64,000 bases of DNA from positions 51,282,501 through 51,346,500 of the forward strand of contig LS997565.1 in NCBI GenBank assembly GCA_000469685.2. The letters are read 5' to 3'. Origin of the DNA: Haemonchus contortus (Eukaryota; Nematoda; Chromadorea; Rhabditida; Trichostrongylidae). The notes beneath the pieces were generated by a model. The model saw only the letters and a list, made by a program, of their open reading frames with translations. It was not told where the DNA came from and did not search any database. This document shows, piece after piece, positions 55,101 through 60,686 of this stretch. The stretch's first letter is position 1, and each line of letters begins with the position of its first letter. The position numbers and the translations under genes are program-made.

Positions 55101-57956
55101 GCGACTTTCTATGATGGAAATCGTTTCAATTTAAATTTCAATTTTAAATGGTCACTTCTACATGTTCGTGTTCGCATTTCTACTTCAGTCGATTTCATAT
55201 GCATGATTGAGACTTCTGTTCTCTAAGTGAGGCAAACCTTTGAGTGTACGAGATTTTCATGATCGAGACTCTGTTCTCAAAGTGAGGCAACCCTTTGAGT
55301 GACGAAATAAATAAATAAATAGACATTTACTTCATGATCGTGAGTTCTAAAACAATTTATTGGAGAGTTCTACAAGGAGGTCTTAGTTAATGCGGGAGCA
55401 GGGCTTGAACAGGGAAATACTTTCCCAATTCTTCCAATACCCCTCTCGACTATATCATGCGTTATTTGGAATTGACAGAAGTGGAACTGGAAGTAGATAG
55501 CAGCAGTTGTTCCATCTCTGCTTTGCTCCACATCGTGCATGAAGCATCGACTCTCGAGAAAGAATACATGAGGTTGGATGCATGAGGAACGGCACTTGTG
55601 GAGGTTAGCAGTTAGATCCAATGAAGGTGATGTTCATACAAACAAACTTGAAAATCTTTGAGCTAAGCTCAAAGGCATTAGTCATGATAATTTTAGGATA
55701 TTTAGTTTGAGATGAACAGTGTAAGCTGTAGTAAAAAATAGTGCAAAAGAGCGGAGAAAACGCGGAAATCGGCAACTTCAGAGAAGTAGGACTTTGACAA
55801 GTAATGAAATCAGGAGTTGGACGAGGAAATGACGACAAATATTCCATGGAAATGATATCTGGACGAGCTGTCCAAACGCGAATGCCTTCGTGTGGGGATG
55901 GCTATAGTAAGGCTACAGCCTGCGTGCAACGTGTGCGTCCTTTGGCGAATATTGCAATCTCTACAACAACAACGCCGTGAGAACTCGTATCATTTGAGTT
56001 TGCACGTCAGTTGAGCTAGTTTCGAGACCTTTGATGAATGTGAACAAGTTTCCAAATCTACAGGGCCCCTTGCGCTATATTTGGGGATAACAGCTTCATC
56101 CTAGGAAGAGCCCTAAGAAGCAATTTTTATCGTAAACTGTCTTCGACATGGTAATGGAGAAAGAAAGAAATTATACGCTTCAGCAGAATATTATCCAAGG
56201 ACTAGTGAACAAGACAAGGGATATACAACTTAAGTCCATGCTTTTGACATGTCCTCCTTGATCGTTGAAGCTACGCTTCAAAAAGCCAACTAGGTTAGTA
56301 TAAGCAGGTGGTGAAGTCACTAAACGCGCTGCAGAGGGGCAAAGCTCAGCTTCCATGACCTACGGTTTTCAAATCATTAAGGGTTTTCAAGCTAAGTCAA
56401 CGAATAAAGATCAAGGGCCTTGCAACATTCGACAAAGCCTCAAAGATCAAATGACACGAACAAGTTATGCGAGTTTGTGACGTCCTAATTCTGCCTTCTT
56501 ACACGTTCAATTGTTATCAAACTCGCGTGGTAAGACGAAAGCCCCGATTGTACATCATCTGACCACCACAAATCATTGTATAGGCCACATACGCACTCAA
56601 TGCGCCACTACGATTCTGAACAAGTGCAATCTCTGACGATGTTTTTTCCTTCGAGAGCTCTGAACAAGTTTAGGAAGCTTAAGTTCCATGTACGGCTTTC
56701 TATGAACCTCGGCATGATTATATTACTGAGTTTGTTGTTGTCTCCTTCTTCAGAGCCTGAAAGGATCATTATAATCTGTGATTATCCGTCTTCAGAGCCG
56801 GAAGGCGATTCCGCCGAAACGTCAGCCTAATAAAGGTTATTTAAAAACCTCGTGAAGAGTTCAAGACAACAACAAACTTAGGAAGCTTAGCTTTTTCATT
56901 AGCTTTCTTGAGCTTAGATTTGAATGCAAGCCGCAACATTGTAGTGAAGCTCCGAGACGCACATAGAGAGATTCCTAGTGTATGCAGCGAAATAGTGGGA
57001 GGAATTGGATTGAATAAGACGTTCCAGGCTTATACATGTTGCGATCGATATTGAGGACATAAAATGACCGATAGCCGGACACAGCAGAATGCTTAAATTT
57101 AATTTCTAATCAGGGATTTAGAGCTTCCTCGAGCTTCCCCAGGGACCAATACCAAGCAAAATCTTACTGGCAATATTTCAATCTAGCAGCAAATTCAGCA
57201 AAGCAAATTAAAACACCGTGGCTTCCAAGCGAACTCTTAAACATAATCTAAACTAATAGTCATCCAAAGCGATCATCTAAGTCAATGAATGCTCAGCCTA
57301 CAACTTACATAAATGATGAAGAATGAAGTCCTTCGCCGTTGAGCAATTTCGTCTGAAAATGCATTGCGGCTTATAAATACAATGACCTGTAGTGGTCAGT
57401 CGATGTACATGCCAGCTTTTGCCCTCCCAGACGAGATGGTTCAATCAACCGAGCCCGAGGTATGGGAAGCTTGGTTGGCTTAAGCGAATATCGATTCGAG
57501 ATCCGAACCGGTGACCGTGATAGTGCGCCATTTGCCACTACATCACTTCCACCCTCAGGTTTTAATTTCAAGCTGAATCGGTCCAATAAAACTACTTCAA
57601 GTCTTCATCAACTCGTTCCCCTCTGAGGTCTTGTAAGACCGTGCTGAAACGGGCTTTATGGAAATCGCATGAAAGACTTTTCTCATATTTCCTATTATAG
57701 AGTTTCATAAATTTAAACCTACAACCAAATTGACATTAAATTTAAACTAGATTAGATTTAAATTCATAAAATGTAAACGTAAAAAAGTATTGGTGATGAT
57801 GAAGTCCTTAATAAACTTACTTTTTTGCTGGTCTTCTTGATCCAGTCCAGTCGCATCTCTTCCTCTGTTGCTTGTTGATGATGATGATGATGATGAATAT
57901 AATGCGAATGATGATGATCGTATAGGTGTTTTCCTAGCCTCCCTTCATCGCGTTTT
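21996..57956 (-). CDS. TWK-type two-pore-domain potassium channel gene
   Basis: A K2P channel subunit, expected to form plasma-membrane dimers carrying background (leak) K+ current. Fifteen exons, listed individually below, join in consistent phases; a sixteenth (36752-36649) is optional. The visible product is about 700 aa. Order: His-rich cytosolic N-terminus, M1, extracellular cap, P1 with TTIGYGN, M2, intracellular loop, M3, P2 with TSIGLGD, M4, then a long cytosolic tail with a Pro/Glu-rich part and a conserved-looking end (AEIAAQKRRAYSEEAWRRY, QWKKFRQTQ). The GYG plus GLG filters and the four membrane spans make the K2P call firm; nematodes have a large TWK family and the exact member is not assignable. 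The gene is about 36 kb because introns carry many transposons (largest 57820-37874). The start codon is not found; the first recognised exon begins in phase 2, so at least one 5' exon is missing. Confidence 0.88.
22195..22275 (-). CDS. TWK channel, conserved tail exon
   Basis: Exactly 27 codons, phase 0 at both ends, acceptor CTCATCAG, donor GTGATC. Encodes LTPAEIAAQKRRAYSEEAW then RRYQEYQK, a charged, probably helical segment that I recall as typical of nematode TWK C-termini. Confidence 0.88.
22866..23068 (-). CDS. TWK channel, Pro/Glu-rich tail exon 2
   Basis: Acceptor GTGTTTGCAG (phase 1), donor GTTGGT (phase 0). Encodes PIKDIPPPSPVPSPAPP, a long run of Glu-Pro pairs, and a final hexa-proline. 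Phases match both neighbours. The opposite strand of this simple sequence reads as a Gly/Ser-rich frame, which is a shadow. Confidence 0.7.
23199..23451 (-). CDS. TWK channel, Pro/Ser-rich tail exon 1
   Basis: Donor GTACTA at phase 1 fits the next exon. The chosen acceptor is CTGCAATAG at 23452 (phase 0); a second in-phase acceptor at about 23387 would drop the first 21 residues. Encodes WGECTERVLEVWKSDP, alternating Pro-Ser repeats and an acidic PGSEPEEAPSEP stretch. It probably forms a disordered cytosolic tail. Confidence 0.6.
23857..23910 (-). CDS. TWK channel, PPPFDPNPDGFGATFMDD exon
   Basis: Exactly 18 codons between a strong acceptor (CCGCAATTTCAG) and donor GTAAAT, phase 0 on both sides. 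If the donor is skipped, the frame ends at a TGA at 23812-23814, giving a possible short isoform without the Pro-rich tail. Confidence 0.75.
23989..24124 (-). CDS. TWK channel, exon after M4
   Basis: Acceptor GTTTCAG, phase 2; donor GTATGC, phase 0. Encodes ITMKALVRNLGDQFNLP and then VVKNLDLDRFVDQAIKVEEG. Joined to the M4 exon it reads GGKKITMKALVRNLGDQF, a block characteristic of TWK channels just after M4. Confidence 0.88.
24289..24543 (+). mobile_element. tRNA-derived SINE, copy 1
   Basis: A tRNA-like head (GTTGTGTAGTGGTGCACTAC, then B box GGGTTCGAGTCCC) is followed by the body words TAATCAAGCCTTCCA, CACTGACTTGTACATCGG and GAAGTCGAGTGCGGGG. This is the best pol III head in the window. It lies antisense in a TWK intron. 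Confidence 0.75.
24568..25040 (+). mobile_element. MITE family A, copy 4
   Basis: Both TIRs are present (GCAGAGTTCACGATAA and TTTTTCATCGTGAGCTGCG). It shares a TWK intron with SINE copy 1. Confidence 0.65.
25156..25314 (-). CDS. TWK channel, M4 exon
   Basis: Acceptor TTTTTTTTCAG (phase 2), donor GTCAGT (phase 2). Encodes ETYMALTIVYIAVGLALTT, the fourth membrane span, then ADTLKKLHYFGRKIENVG and the WFGGK leading into the next exon. Confidence 0.9.
25435..25543 (-). CDS. TWK channel, second pore (P2) exon
   Basis: Acceptor TCGTTACAG (phase 1), donor GTATTT (phase 2). Encodes GLMLATYEPDMDFFKAVYF and then FVTLTSIGLGDIVPR. TSIGLGD is the P2 selectivity filter in its usual GLG form. Confidence 0.92.
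25564..25941 (-). mobile_element. MITE family A, copy 5
   Basis: Reverse-orientation copy with both TIRs (GGCACAGTTGACGATAA on plus at the left end, ACTATCGTGTTCTGTG at the right). It starts 20 bp from the P2 exon acceptor. Confidence 0.65.
26018..26105 (-). CDS. TWK channel, M3 exon
   Basis: Acceptor TTTTTTTTTTGTAG (phase 0), donor GTAACG (phase 1). Encodes an acidic GSEDEDEEDQT stretch and LPLFAFFVVYIAMG, the start of the third membrane span. Confidence 0.88.
26184..26313 (-). CDS. TWK channel, M2-M3 intracellular loop exon
   Basis: Acceptor CTGCTTCTTAG (phase 2), donor GTGTGT (phase 0). Encodes HLQGVWRSRTKAKGRYV and a Ser-rich acidic segment ending VTLENGK. Its phase matches both the M2 exon and the M3 exon. 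Confidence 0.8.
26314..27567. other. TWK intron, nothing recognised
   Basis: Intronic DNA between the loop exon and the piggyBac MITE. A 79-codon minus-strand open frame (27015-27254) has no good flanking splice sites. Confidence 0.4.
27572..28047. mobile_element. piggyBac-like MITE, copy 1 (TTAA target site)
   Basis: Starts CCCATTGACGACCATGGCG and ends with CATGGTCGTCAATGGG; TTAA is present exactly at both borders (27568-27571 and 28048-28051). A palindromic CAGTCCACATGTGGACTGCA lies just inside the right end. TTAA duplication plus these TIRs fits the piggyBac superfamily. It is 476 bp, non-coding, and ends about 75 bp from the M2 exon. Confidence 0.85.
28122..28281 (-). CDS. TWK channel, P1 filter end and M2 exon
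   Basis: Acceptor AAGTTCAG (phase 1), donor GTCAGT (phase 2). Encodes YGNVAPRSFGGRLFVIGYG, then GIPFTLLAIADLGKFLSEMM (M2) and the start of the intracellular loop. Together with the previous exon it completes TTIGYGN. Confidence 0.93.
28483..29190. mobile_element. MITE with family A-like ends, long variant
   Basis: Ends are TTTAAAGGCACTATTCAC and GTGAACAGTGCCTTTAAA, a longer TIR related to family A, but the inside differs. A 167-codon plus-strand frame inside has no family pattern and is taken as chance. Confidence 0.6.
29525..29922 (+). mobile_element. MITE family A, copy 6
   Basis: Both TIRs are visible (GCACCGTTCACGATAA and CCGTGAACTGTGC) along with the shared internal words. It ends about 115 bp from the P1 exon. 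Confidence 0.65.
30036..30116 (-). CDS. TWK channel, first pore (P1) exon
   Basis: Donor GTGAGC at phase 1. Acceptor CTTATTTATAG at 30117 is chosen; an alternative at 30130 (phase 0) is also open. Encodes GEERWQVEPWSFMDSLLF and AFTVITTIG, the pore helix and the start of the TTIGYG filter. Confidence 0.85.
30229..30754. mobile_element. Tc1/mariner-type MITE, copy 1
   Basis: Inverted ends CAGTAGCGCTCAAAAGT and ACTTTTGAGCGCTACTG, flanked by TA on both sides as expected for the Tc1/mariner superfamily. It is 526 bp and non-coding. It sits in the intron between the P1 exon and the cap exon, only about 80 bp from the latter. Confidence 0.8.
30834..30975 (-). CDS. TWK channel, extracellular cap exon
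   Basis: Encodes VDCKAEMDVFVVKELDKCY and HIAIEHLSHTKDVLFRNS, the cap between M1 and P1. Two acceptors fit: CCATTTCAG before 30975 (phase 0) and ACAACAG before 30962 (phase 1). The first fits an extra upstream exon at 36649-36752; the second joins M1 directly. The donor is also ambiguous: GTTGGT after 30834 (phase 1) or GTAAGA after 30796 (phase 0). Confidence 0.75.
30976..31979. other. TWK intron, nothing recognised
   Basis: A word near 31320-31365 (TTTTGAGCCATAGGTGGTCT) recurs at about 35165-35190 just before a SINE, so it is a repeat fragment. Nothing else can be named. Confidence 0.35.
33196..33291 (+). pseudogene. piggyBac-like transposase, N-terminal fragment
   Basis: ATG followed by 30 further codons, rich in Asp and Glu (SEEEQTEDDDD) and ending in TAG. 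An acidic N-terminus is usual for piggyBac transposases. Open sequence resumes past the stop in another frame. Confidence 0.55.
33433..33687 (+). pseudogene. piggyBac-like transposase, C-terminal Cys-rich fragment
   Basis: Encodes a LLTADVP block and then the Cys-rich terminus, CSKCYTDFC and CSKCHRYFCIDC, ending in TAA. The C-x2-C-x4-C and C-x2-C-x4-C-x2-C spacing fits the C-terminal DNA-binding Cys-rich domain of piggyBac transposases. An in-frame stop at 33463-33465 breaks it. Confidence 0.7.
34621..34830. mobile_element. Foldback element, copy 1
   Basis: Two inverted arms (left AGCTTTCATAGTCCG, GGCGTGCCACGAGG and GAGGGCGGCAGA; right GACCGACCGTCTGCCGCC and GCACTGCCTCGTGGCACG) surround a core with TTCTTGATCTTGTCTC. 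Two further copies lie at 44637 and 49822. This copy is shortened in the left arm. Confidence 0.65.
35268..35565 (+). mobile_element. tRNA-derived SINE, copy 2
   Basis: Head GGTGGTGTAGTGGCAAGTGG, B box GGTTCGAATCTC, then GCCAACCAAGCCTTCGA, AAAGCACTGAGTTGTACATC and GGAAGTCGAGTGCGGGGG. It follows a 17-base G run at about 35216-35232. Confidence 0.75.
35603..35708 (+). mobile_element. tRNA-derived SINE, 3' fragment
   Basis: Only the 3' body is present (CACGATTCTGAATGGTAGTC, AAGACTTTATCCTGTA). It lies directly after copy 2. Confidence 0.6.
36649..36752 (-). CDS. Candidate Arg-rich cap exon of the TWK channel
   Basis: Acceptor CATTTCAG, donor GTACGG. Read in phase 1 it is open and encodes LEVGPKHRRRRRHNETEFF and RWLFKKSQQW, ending in phase 0. 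This fits the phase-1 end of the M1 exon and the strong phase-0 acceptor of the cap exon at 30975. An Arg cluster with an N-x-T site is conceivable in a TWK cap, but the join that skips this exon is also in phase. It may be a cassette exon. Confidence 0.45.
37318..37625 (+). mobile_element. MITE family A, copy 7 (5' truncated)
   Basis: Lacks the left TIR. Internal words and the right end (TATCGTTAACTGTGC) are present. It lies in the intron just 3' of the M1 exon. Confidence 0.55.
37723..37873 (-). CDS. TWK channel, M1 exon
   Basis: Acceptor GATTGTTTCAG (phase 0), donor GTGAGC (phase 1). Encodes ATPLLVHFLMICGVGVYAL and FGAMVMRKLE, the first membrane span and the usual RKLE start of the cap, then VRLNVEKRYSELQEN. 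Confidence 0.92.
38100..39785. other. TWK intron, nothing recognised
   Basis: Part of the 20 kb intron. No exon, RNA gene or named repeat is supported. Confidence 0.4.
39786..40192 (+). mobile_element. MITE family A, copy 8
   Basis: Left TIR CGCATTTCACGATAG and right TIR TTATCGTGAACTGCCC, with internal AAAAGGCGAAAATCGGCG and the CTGGCCACAGTAAGCCGCC word. Confidence 0.6.
40780..41066 (-). pseudogene. Mariner-like transposase C-terminal remnant
   Basis: Encodes MHDNVLPLVSEIVFQKLKER, HPPYSSGLSHTDLHLF and, after a one-base frameshift near 40870, NLSRWQRCVESNGTYFE with a TAA at 40780-40782. These match the HDNARPH and PYSPDLSPTDYHLF catalytic blocks and the W-RCV---G-YF C-terminus of mariner transposases. 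It is broken by the frameshift and lacks the N-terminal half. Confidence 0.75.
41067..42955. other. TWK intron, unassigned open frames only
   Basis: A minus-strand open stretch near 41340-41440 (PSPETAEKEIESEHWKSS) looks faintly coding but lacks clear splice sites. A 134-codon plus-strand frame at 42374-42778 overlaps a 93-codon minus-strand frame. None is supported. Confidence 0.3.
42960..43140 (+). mobile_element. tRNA-derived SINE, degenerate copy
   Basis: Recognised by order of decayed words: GAGTGGATGTTGCCACGATT, CACTGTATAGGCCCACAC, and TGACGGGATTGAGTAAC near the end. Confidence 0.4.
43141..44204. other. TWK intron, nothing recognised
   Basis: No supported feature. Confidence 0.4.
44205..44600 (+). 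mobile_element. MITE family A, copy 9
   Basis: Begins around CGGGGTATCTACC and keeps the internal words; the right TIR is lost. It is followed within 40 bp by the foldback element. Confidence 0.5.
44637..44932. mobile_element. Foldback element, copy 2 (near-perfect hairpin)
   Basis: Starts TGGCTGCTTTCATAGTCCGC and ends with its inverse GGACTATGAAAGCAGCC-type sequence (with small changes). Arms of roughly 130-140 bp include GCCAGCCGAGGTAG, CAGACGGTCGGTC (left only) and CCCATTTGAAGGGCTGAAAA. The loop is the short AAGCCCGTGGTTGTT region. An RNA copy would form a long hairpin. It is non-coding. Confidence 0.8.
44933..46184. other. TWK intron, unassigned repeat-like sequence
   Basis: Two related segments (about 45050-45115 and 45203-45262), each containing TGGACYTAGAGCG, suggest a diverged internal repeat. 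Overlapping open frames at 45639-46020 follow a good acceptor (TTTCTTTACAG) but have no family pattern. Confidence 0.3.
46185..46400 (-). mobile_element. tRNA-derived SINE, copy 3
   Basis: Reverse orientation: the body words appear inverted (TTCCATTCAGAATCGTAGTG, GGAGGGATGGAAGGCTTGG). The tRNA-like head is missing. Confidence 0.6.
46925..47030 (-). mobile_element. tRNA-like SINE head, solitary
   Basis: The plus strand shows GGGATTCGAACCC, the inverted B box, followed by CATGCGTGTGTAAAGCGCGC. It reads as an isolated pol III head on the minus strand without the usual body. A true tRNA gene was considered, but the arms do not pair well. Confidence 0.45.
47454..47987 (-). pseudogene. RTE-type LINE endonuclease remnant
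   Basis: A 177-codon minus-strand frame carries KYDVIGLRERRKHG, SLATCDSRGIGGVGILVN, SSYEEEELEADLCRLYRED and IVGYFNAKISPRRMTEELH. It matches the apurinic-like endonuclease domain of RTE elements (GDFNAK is here GYFNAK, so the catalytic Asp is replaced). No reverse transcriptase follows, so this is a truncated dead copy. Confidence 0.75.
48106..48240 (+). repeat. Tandem duplication, 67 bp period
   Basis: Units 48106-48172 and 48173-48240 share AATTCAGCAGTAGAAACGG and AATAATAAACG words and differ at only a few bases. Confidence 0.85.
48291..48798. mobile_element. Tc1/mariner-type MITE, copy 2
   Basis: Same ends as the element at 30229 (CAGTAGCGCTCAAAAGT and its inverse), TA on both sides, 508 bp. 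Internal similarity shows it in the opposite orientation to copy 1. Confidence 0.8.
49090..49372 (-). mobile_element. MITE family A, copy 10 (truncated)
   Basis: Reverse orientation. Ends AACTATCGTGAACTGCGC at the right; the other TIR is absent. Confidence 0.55.
49573..50321 (-). mobile_element. MITE family A, copy 11, host of a foldback element
   Basis: Outer ends GGCACAGTTCACGATAA (49578) and TACCGCGAACTGTGCC (50300) bracket a copy that is interrupted at 49822-50054 by foldback copy 3. Confidence 0.6.
49822..50054. mobile_element. Foldback element, copy 3, nested in a MITE
   Basis: Left arm ATGGCTGCTTTCATAGTCCG, GCGTGCCACGAGGCAGTGCT and GGGCGGCAGACGGTCGG. Right arm GACCGACCGTCTGCCGACC and TTAGCACTGCCTCG. 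The outer 40 bp of the right arm are missing. Confidence 0.7.
50565..50770 (-). mobile_element. tRNA-derived SINE, copy 4
   Basis: Reverse copy with body (TGGCCAGTCGATGTAGAACT) and a degraded head (GATCCCAGGACC then CACACCACTTCC). Confidence 0.6.
51040..52600. other. TWK intron, poly-C tract and repeat fragments
   Basis: A 14-base C run sits near 51520-51534 next to a TTTTAGCGCTCAGTGTTGGG word also seen near 2615 and 3380. No gene is supported. Confidence 0.35.
52605..52770 (-). mobile_element. tRNA-derived SINE, copy 5
   Basis: Reverse copy: CGCACTCGACTTCCATTC, then GGAAGGCTTGGTTGGCTCGG and a decayed head near CACCACACCACCTC. Confidence 0.6.
52868..52951 (-). CDS. Possible first exon with a membrane anchor
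   Basis: ATG, MSRTQLKFGPCCISKK, then about 12 hydrophobic residues (FIILIIFFFTFT) and Lys at a GTCTAT donor. This resembles the start of a type II membrane protein. The next exon is unclear; a piece at 51007-50923 after a good acceptor (ATGATTTTCAG) would continue in phase. It lies in the channel's large intron on the same strand. Confidence 0.25.
53740..54560 (+). pseudogene. Jockey/CR1-like LINE reverse transcriptase remnant
   Basis: An open part at 53839-54078 reads SLFLNLNKCAVFYIWGRG, YYIDGVKLRTCDSVKDLGVL and SNLKFSAHVEK, the SLNTSKC, YYI-G and VKDLGV blocks after the catalytic core of such reverse transcriptases. Later broken frames give ERLKTLGLTQLTHRKIEADL and NNFFYRTAKWLDCLPTD, matching the C-terminal end. 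The YADD core itself is not preserved. Confidence 0.75.
54561..55670. other. TWK intron, nothing recognised
   Basis: An AATA microsatellite of about 5 units lies near 55308. An 83-codon minus-strand frame (55370-55621) has no family pattern. Confidence 0.35.
55671..56146 (+). mobile_element. MITE family A, copy 12
   Basis: Left end GTCATGATAATTTTAGG, right end TTTTTATCGTAAACTGTC, internal words present. Confidence 0.6.
56530..56640 (+). mobile_element. tRNA-derived SINE, 3' fragment
   Basis: TGTACATCATCTGACCACC and TTGTATAGGCCACATACGCA match the SINE body; the head is missing. Confidence 0.55.
57375..57560 (-). mobile_element. tRNA-derived SINE, copy 6
   Basis: Reverse copy with body (AATGACCTGTAGTGGTCAGT) and head remnants (GAGATCCGAACC, GTGATAGTGCGCC). 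It lies 0.26 kb from the N-terminal TWK exon. Confidence 0.6.
57821..57956 (-). CDS. TWK channel, His-rich N-terminal exon
   Basis: Acceptor AAATGTTCTAG (phase 2), perfect donor GTAAGT (phase 0). Encodes KRDEGRLGKHLYDHHHSHY, six consecutive His, then EEEMRLDWIKKTSKK. The phase-0 end joins directly to ATPLLVHF of the M1 exon 20 kb away. The basic segment right before M1 is the expected layout of a K2P N-terminus. It is not the first exon, since it starts in phase 2. Confidence 0.8.
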
Positions 57957-58429
57957 CTAGAACATTTACAAGCTGTATGAATAAAGAATCCATGACTATT
58001 AAATAAAAATGATACTACATGATCATTCAGATTGACCATCAATGAGAATTACTCATTTCTCAGAATACAGCTCAAAGCACTCCTAGACGGAAAATAGGGC
58101 TTTGAAATCTATGACATTCAGGAGGGTGAATTTCGGAACTTCAGAAAAACGATCAAGAGGAAGCTACTAGAGCTTCAAAATAGGACTATGGAGGATCAAA
58201 TGATGTAAGGGCGACGACTATGGCGGCAGAGAGCCAATTGAACAAGAAGGCTTTCAGCGACCCCCTACGGTGAATGCGGCCATTCCGAAACGTCACACAA
58301 ACAACACACCTTGAGCAACGCCAATGAGCTCTAATTCTACTGCTCGCCCTCACCTGTGGCACTTCGAACTTATCACTACGACAGAGTAAAAAACATCAGG
58401 ATTCCTATTGGGAACTTGAAATTGGGAAA

Positions 58430-58837
58430 ACCAGCTTCAGAGGAATAGTAGAAGTGATAGTCCAGAATAGTGCAAAAGTGGCGCAGAAAACGATGTACGT
58501 ATTCAGATAGATGCAAGGCTTCAAAATAGTTGTAAAATCAAGGATTGGTAAAGAATATTGCGATGATGAATGAGAATGTGATGGACTGGGTATTTGGATG
58601 AGCTAACTAGAGGTGTTTGCCATTGCGTACAGCTGCAATCACCATAGCTCTTACAACGCTGTGACAACTCGTTCGTTTTTAGGTGTGCACGTCGGCTAAG
58701 CCGGTTTCGGGGCCCACATTGCCCCCTATGCGGGCCGTTTTTCAATTCGACAGCGTACCTTACGCTATCCTTAAGTTTGCGATAGGTTTGACCTAGGAAG
58801 AAATCTCAGGATCCATTTTATCGTAAAGTGTGCCTCA
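58430..58837 (+). mobile_element. MITE family A, copy 13
   Basis: Internal words AGAATAGTGCAAAAGTGGCG and TTGCGTACAGCTGCAATC; right TIR TTTTATCGTAAAGTGTGCC. Confidence 0.6.
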
Positions 58838-58885
58838 AATGTATCAAAAATTAGGCAAAGTAGCACGACAGAGAAACATCCTCAC

Positions 58886-59071
58886 TAGATTTCGGTCATG
58901 AAGGCGCATGGATGACCACGGATTCCTTGATTCCTTGGATGGGGTTTGGACACCGTGTACATCGTGAAAACAATTAGAAGAGACACTTTGAGGTGAAAAT
59001 CCAAGGCGGGCATCGCTCTCTCTCTCTTTTCTACACACCAAAGCGCTAATATTCGGATCGCCCGCCGCGAC
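58886..59071 (-). CDS. Orphan exon, possibly 5' part of the TWK gene
   Basis: 62 codons between acceptor CTTTTTGTAG and donor GTGAGG. The frame chosen reads VAAGDPNISALVCRKER, GFSPQSVSSNCFHDVHG and TPSKESRNPWSSMRLHD. It is in phase 0 at both ends and so cannot join the phase-2 exon at 57956 directly; an unseen exon would be needed between them. A second frame is also open. The protein is not recognised. Confidence 0.35.
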
Positions 59072-59538
59072 CTACAAAAAGAGAAATGGCATCGAAGTTT
59101 AAATGCCACCACCAACGGGATTCCATTATGTTTAAGCCGAGCGTAAAAAATGCTTAGTAATTCCGCTTTCACCGAAAAAAGGTTGTTCAACGCCCCGTAG
59201 ACACAAAAAGAAAACAGACTGCAGTTCACAATGAGACCTAGCACCAATTATGCAGATACATAGGATAGGAAAAGAAAGGTATGATGAATGACTTCCACAA
59301 CTACGCTAAAGGAAACGCGCAGCGGACGTAAGCTCCCAAGTGTGTCACGGAAGTGATGATGAAGATGAAGTGTGTCCGATTAACTATTAATTACTCTGCT
59401 ATACATTTACAGCCTTTTTGTCCTAAATCTCTTTCATCATTTCTCAAATCTGACAAACGTAAGGCGTTCAATGACATGCCATGAGTAAAACAAATAAAAC
59501 GCTTCTCCTATGACGCGCTAGTGTTTAGGCTCGAGTTC

Positions 59539-59575
59539 AAGGCACGGCTCATGATAATTTTGGTGCATCCACTTT
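59539..59575 (+). mobile_element. MITE family A, terminal fragment
   Basis: Only the left end (GGCACGGCTCATGATAATTT) is visible. Confidence 0.4.
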
Positions 59576-60229
59576 ATAGATTACTACAAAAATGGAGAAG
59601 ATATGACTTCTGTTTTCAGAGAAAATTGAGAACAAAACGTTTTGATAGCGCAACATTCCAAAATGTGCTGTGCTTCAGAGAAAATTGTACAATCGGCCTC
59701 ACTACAAGAAAAGTTACCTCAAAGAAAGGAGGATCAAGACAGATAATGTCCAGAAGTTTCGCACCGTATTATATCAACTGTTGATACTAGAAGTATGCGA
59801 TAATATAGTTCTTCCTATGTATCAGAGCAAAGATAAAAGACGAGGTCTTTTAGCGTTGACTACTACCTTGTTGCACATCTTTCACTTATTGTTCCGGTAT
59901 CGAAAAACGGTTAGCATCCCCTCGGGCTACACAAAACTCCTAAGCCAATTATCAACACCCAAAAATGGAATTCCCTTAACAATTATAAAAAAAAAGTTGT
60001 CGATAACGGAATCTTCCCATTCACTCGCAAGAGAAGCGAAGTGACCCAGTTGAAAGAGGTCATGAGCTTCGTTTCTTAAACTTCATAGCTCTCTGCCCAT
60101 GGACCGAGAAACGGATCATAAAACGTTATAATTATTATCAATATTGTTATTATTATTAGTATTATTCTATTTATTTTTATTATCATTGATACTCCATTAT
60201 TTGCTTCTATTTTTGGTTATTATGACTTA
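59576..60229. other. Unassigned
   Basis: A 124-codon plus-strand frame at 59670-60044 is AT-rich, Lys-rich and has no recognisable family. No other feature is seen. Confidence 0.35.
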
Positions 60230-60686
60230 TTAATCCTTTACGACAATGCGCTTTTCGGAGTGTTGCGCTAATGGGAGCTCGCCCCCTTGCTTTTGTGCGG
60301 AACTGGCACCCACCGGTGGGTGCTTGCCATTGTCCCAGGAAAACGTTCCTTCACTAGATTGCTAAATCTGACAGTATATCCTGTATAACAGAAGTATCAT
60401 GATATTCTTTCATTCATTATATATGATCTTCGGTCTTCGAAACGAATCCTCATGGGCCTTAAATGGAGGTGAGATGTAGGAATCGGTACAACATCCAAGG
60501 CCCTTGAGAATCGATTTTTGCTTCGCGACTGCCATGATGAGATCGACCGGTGATGATATGATCGCAAACCAGGGCTTTTACCGCCTACGAAGCTATAGGG
60601 ACGTACATGAATCTTGCGAAATTACATAGTTTTCTTCAGTGGTACTTCGTTGACCATATACGTTTGAAATATAATAATGAAACTAT

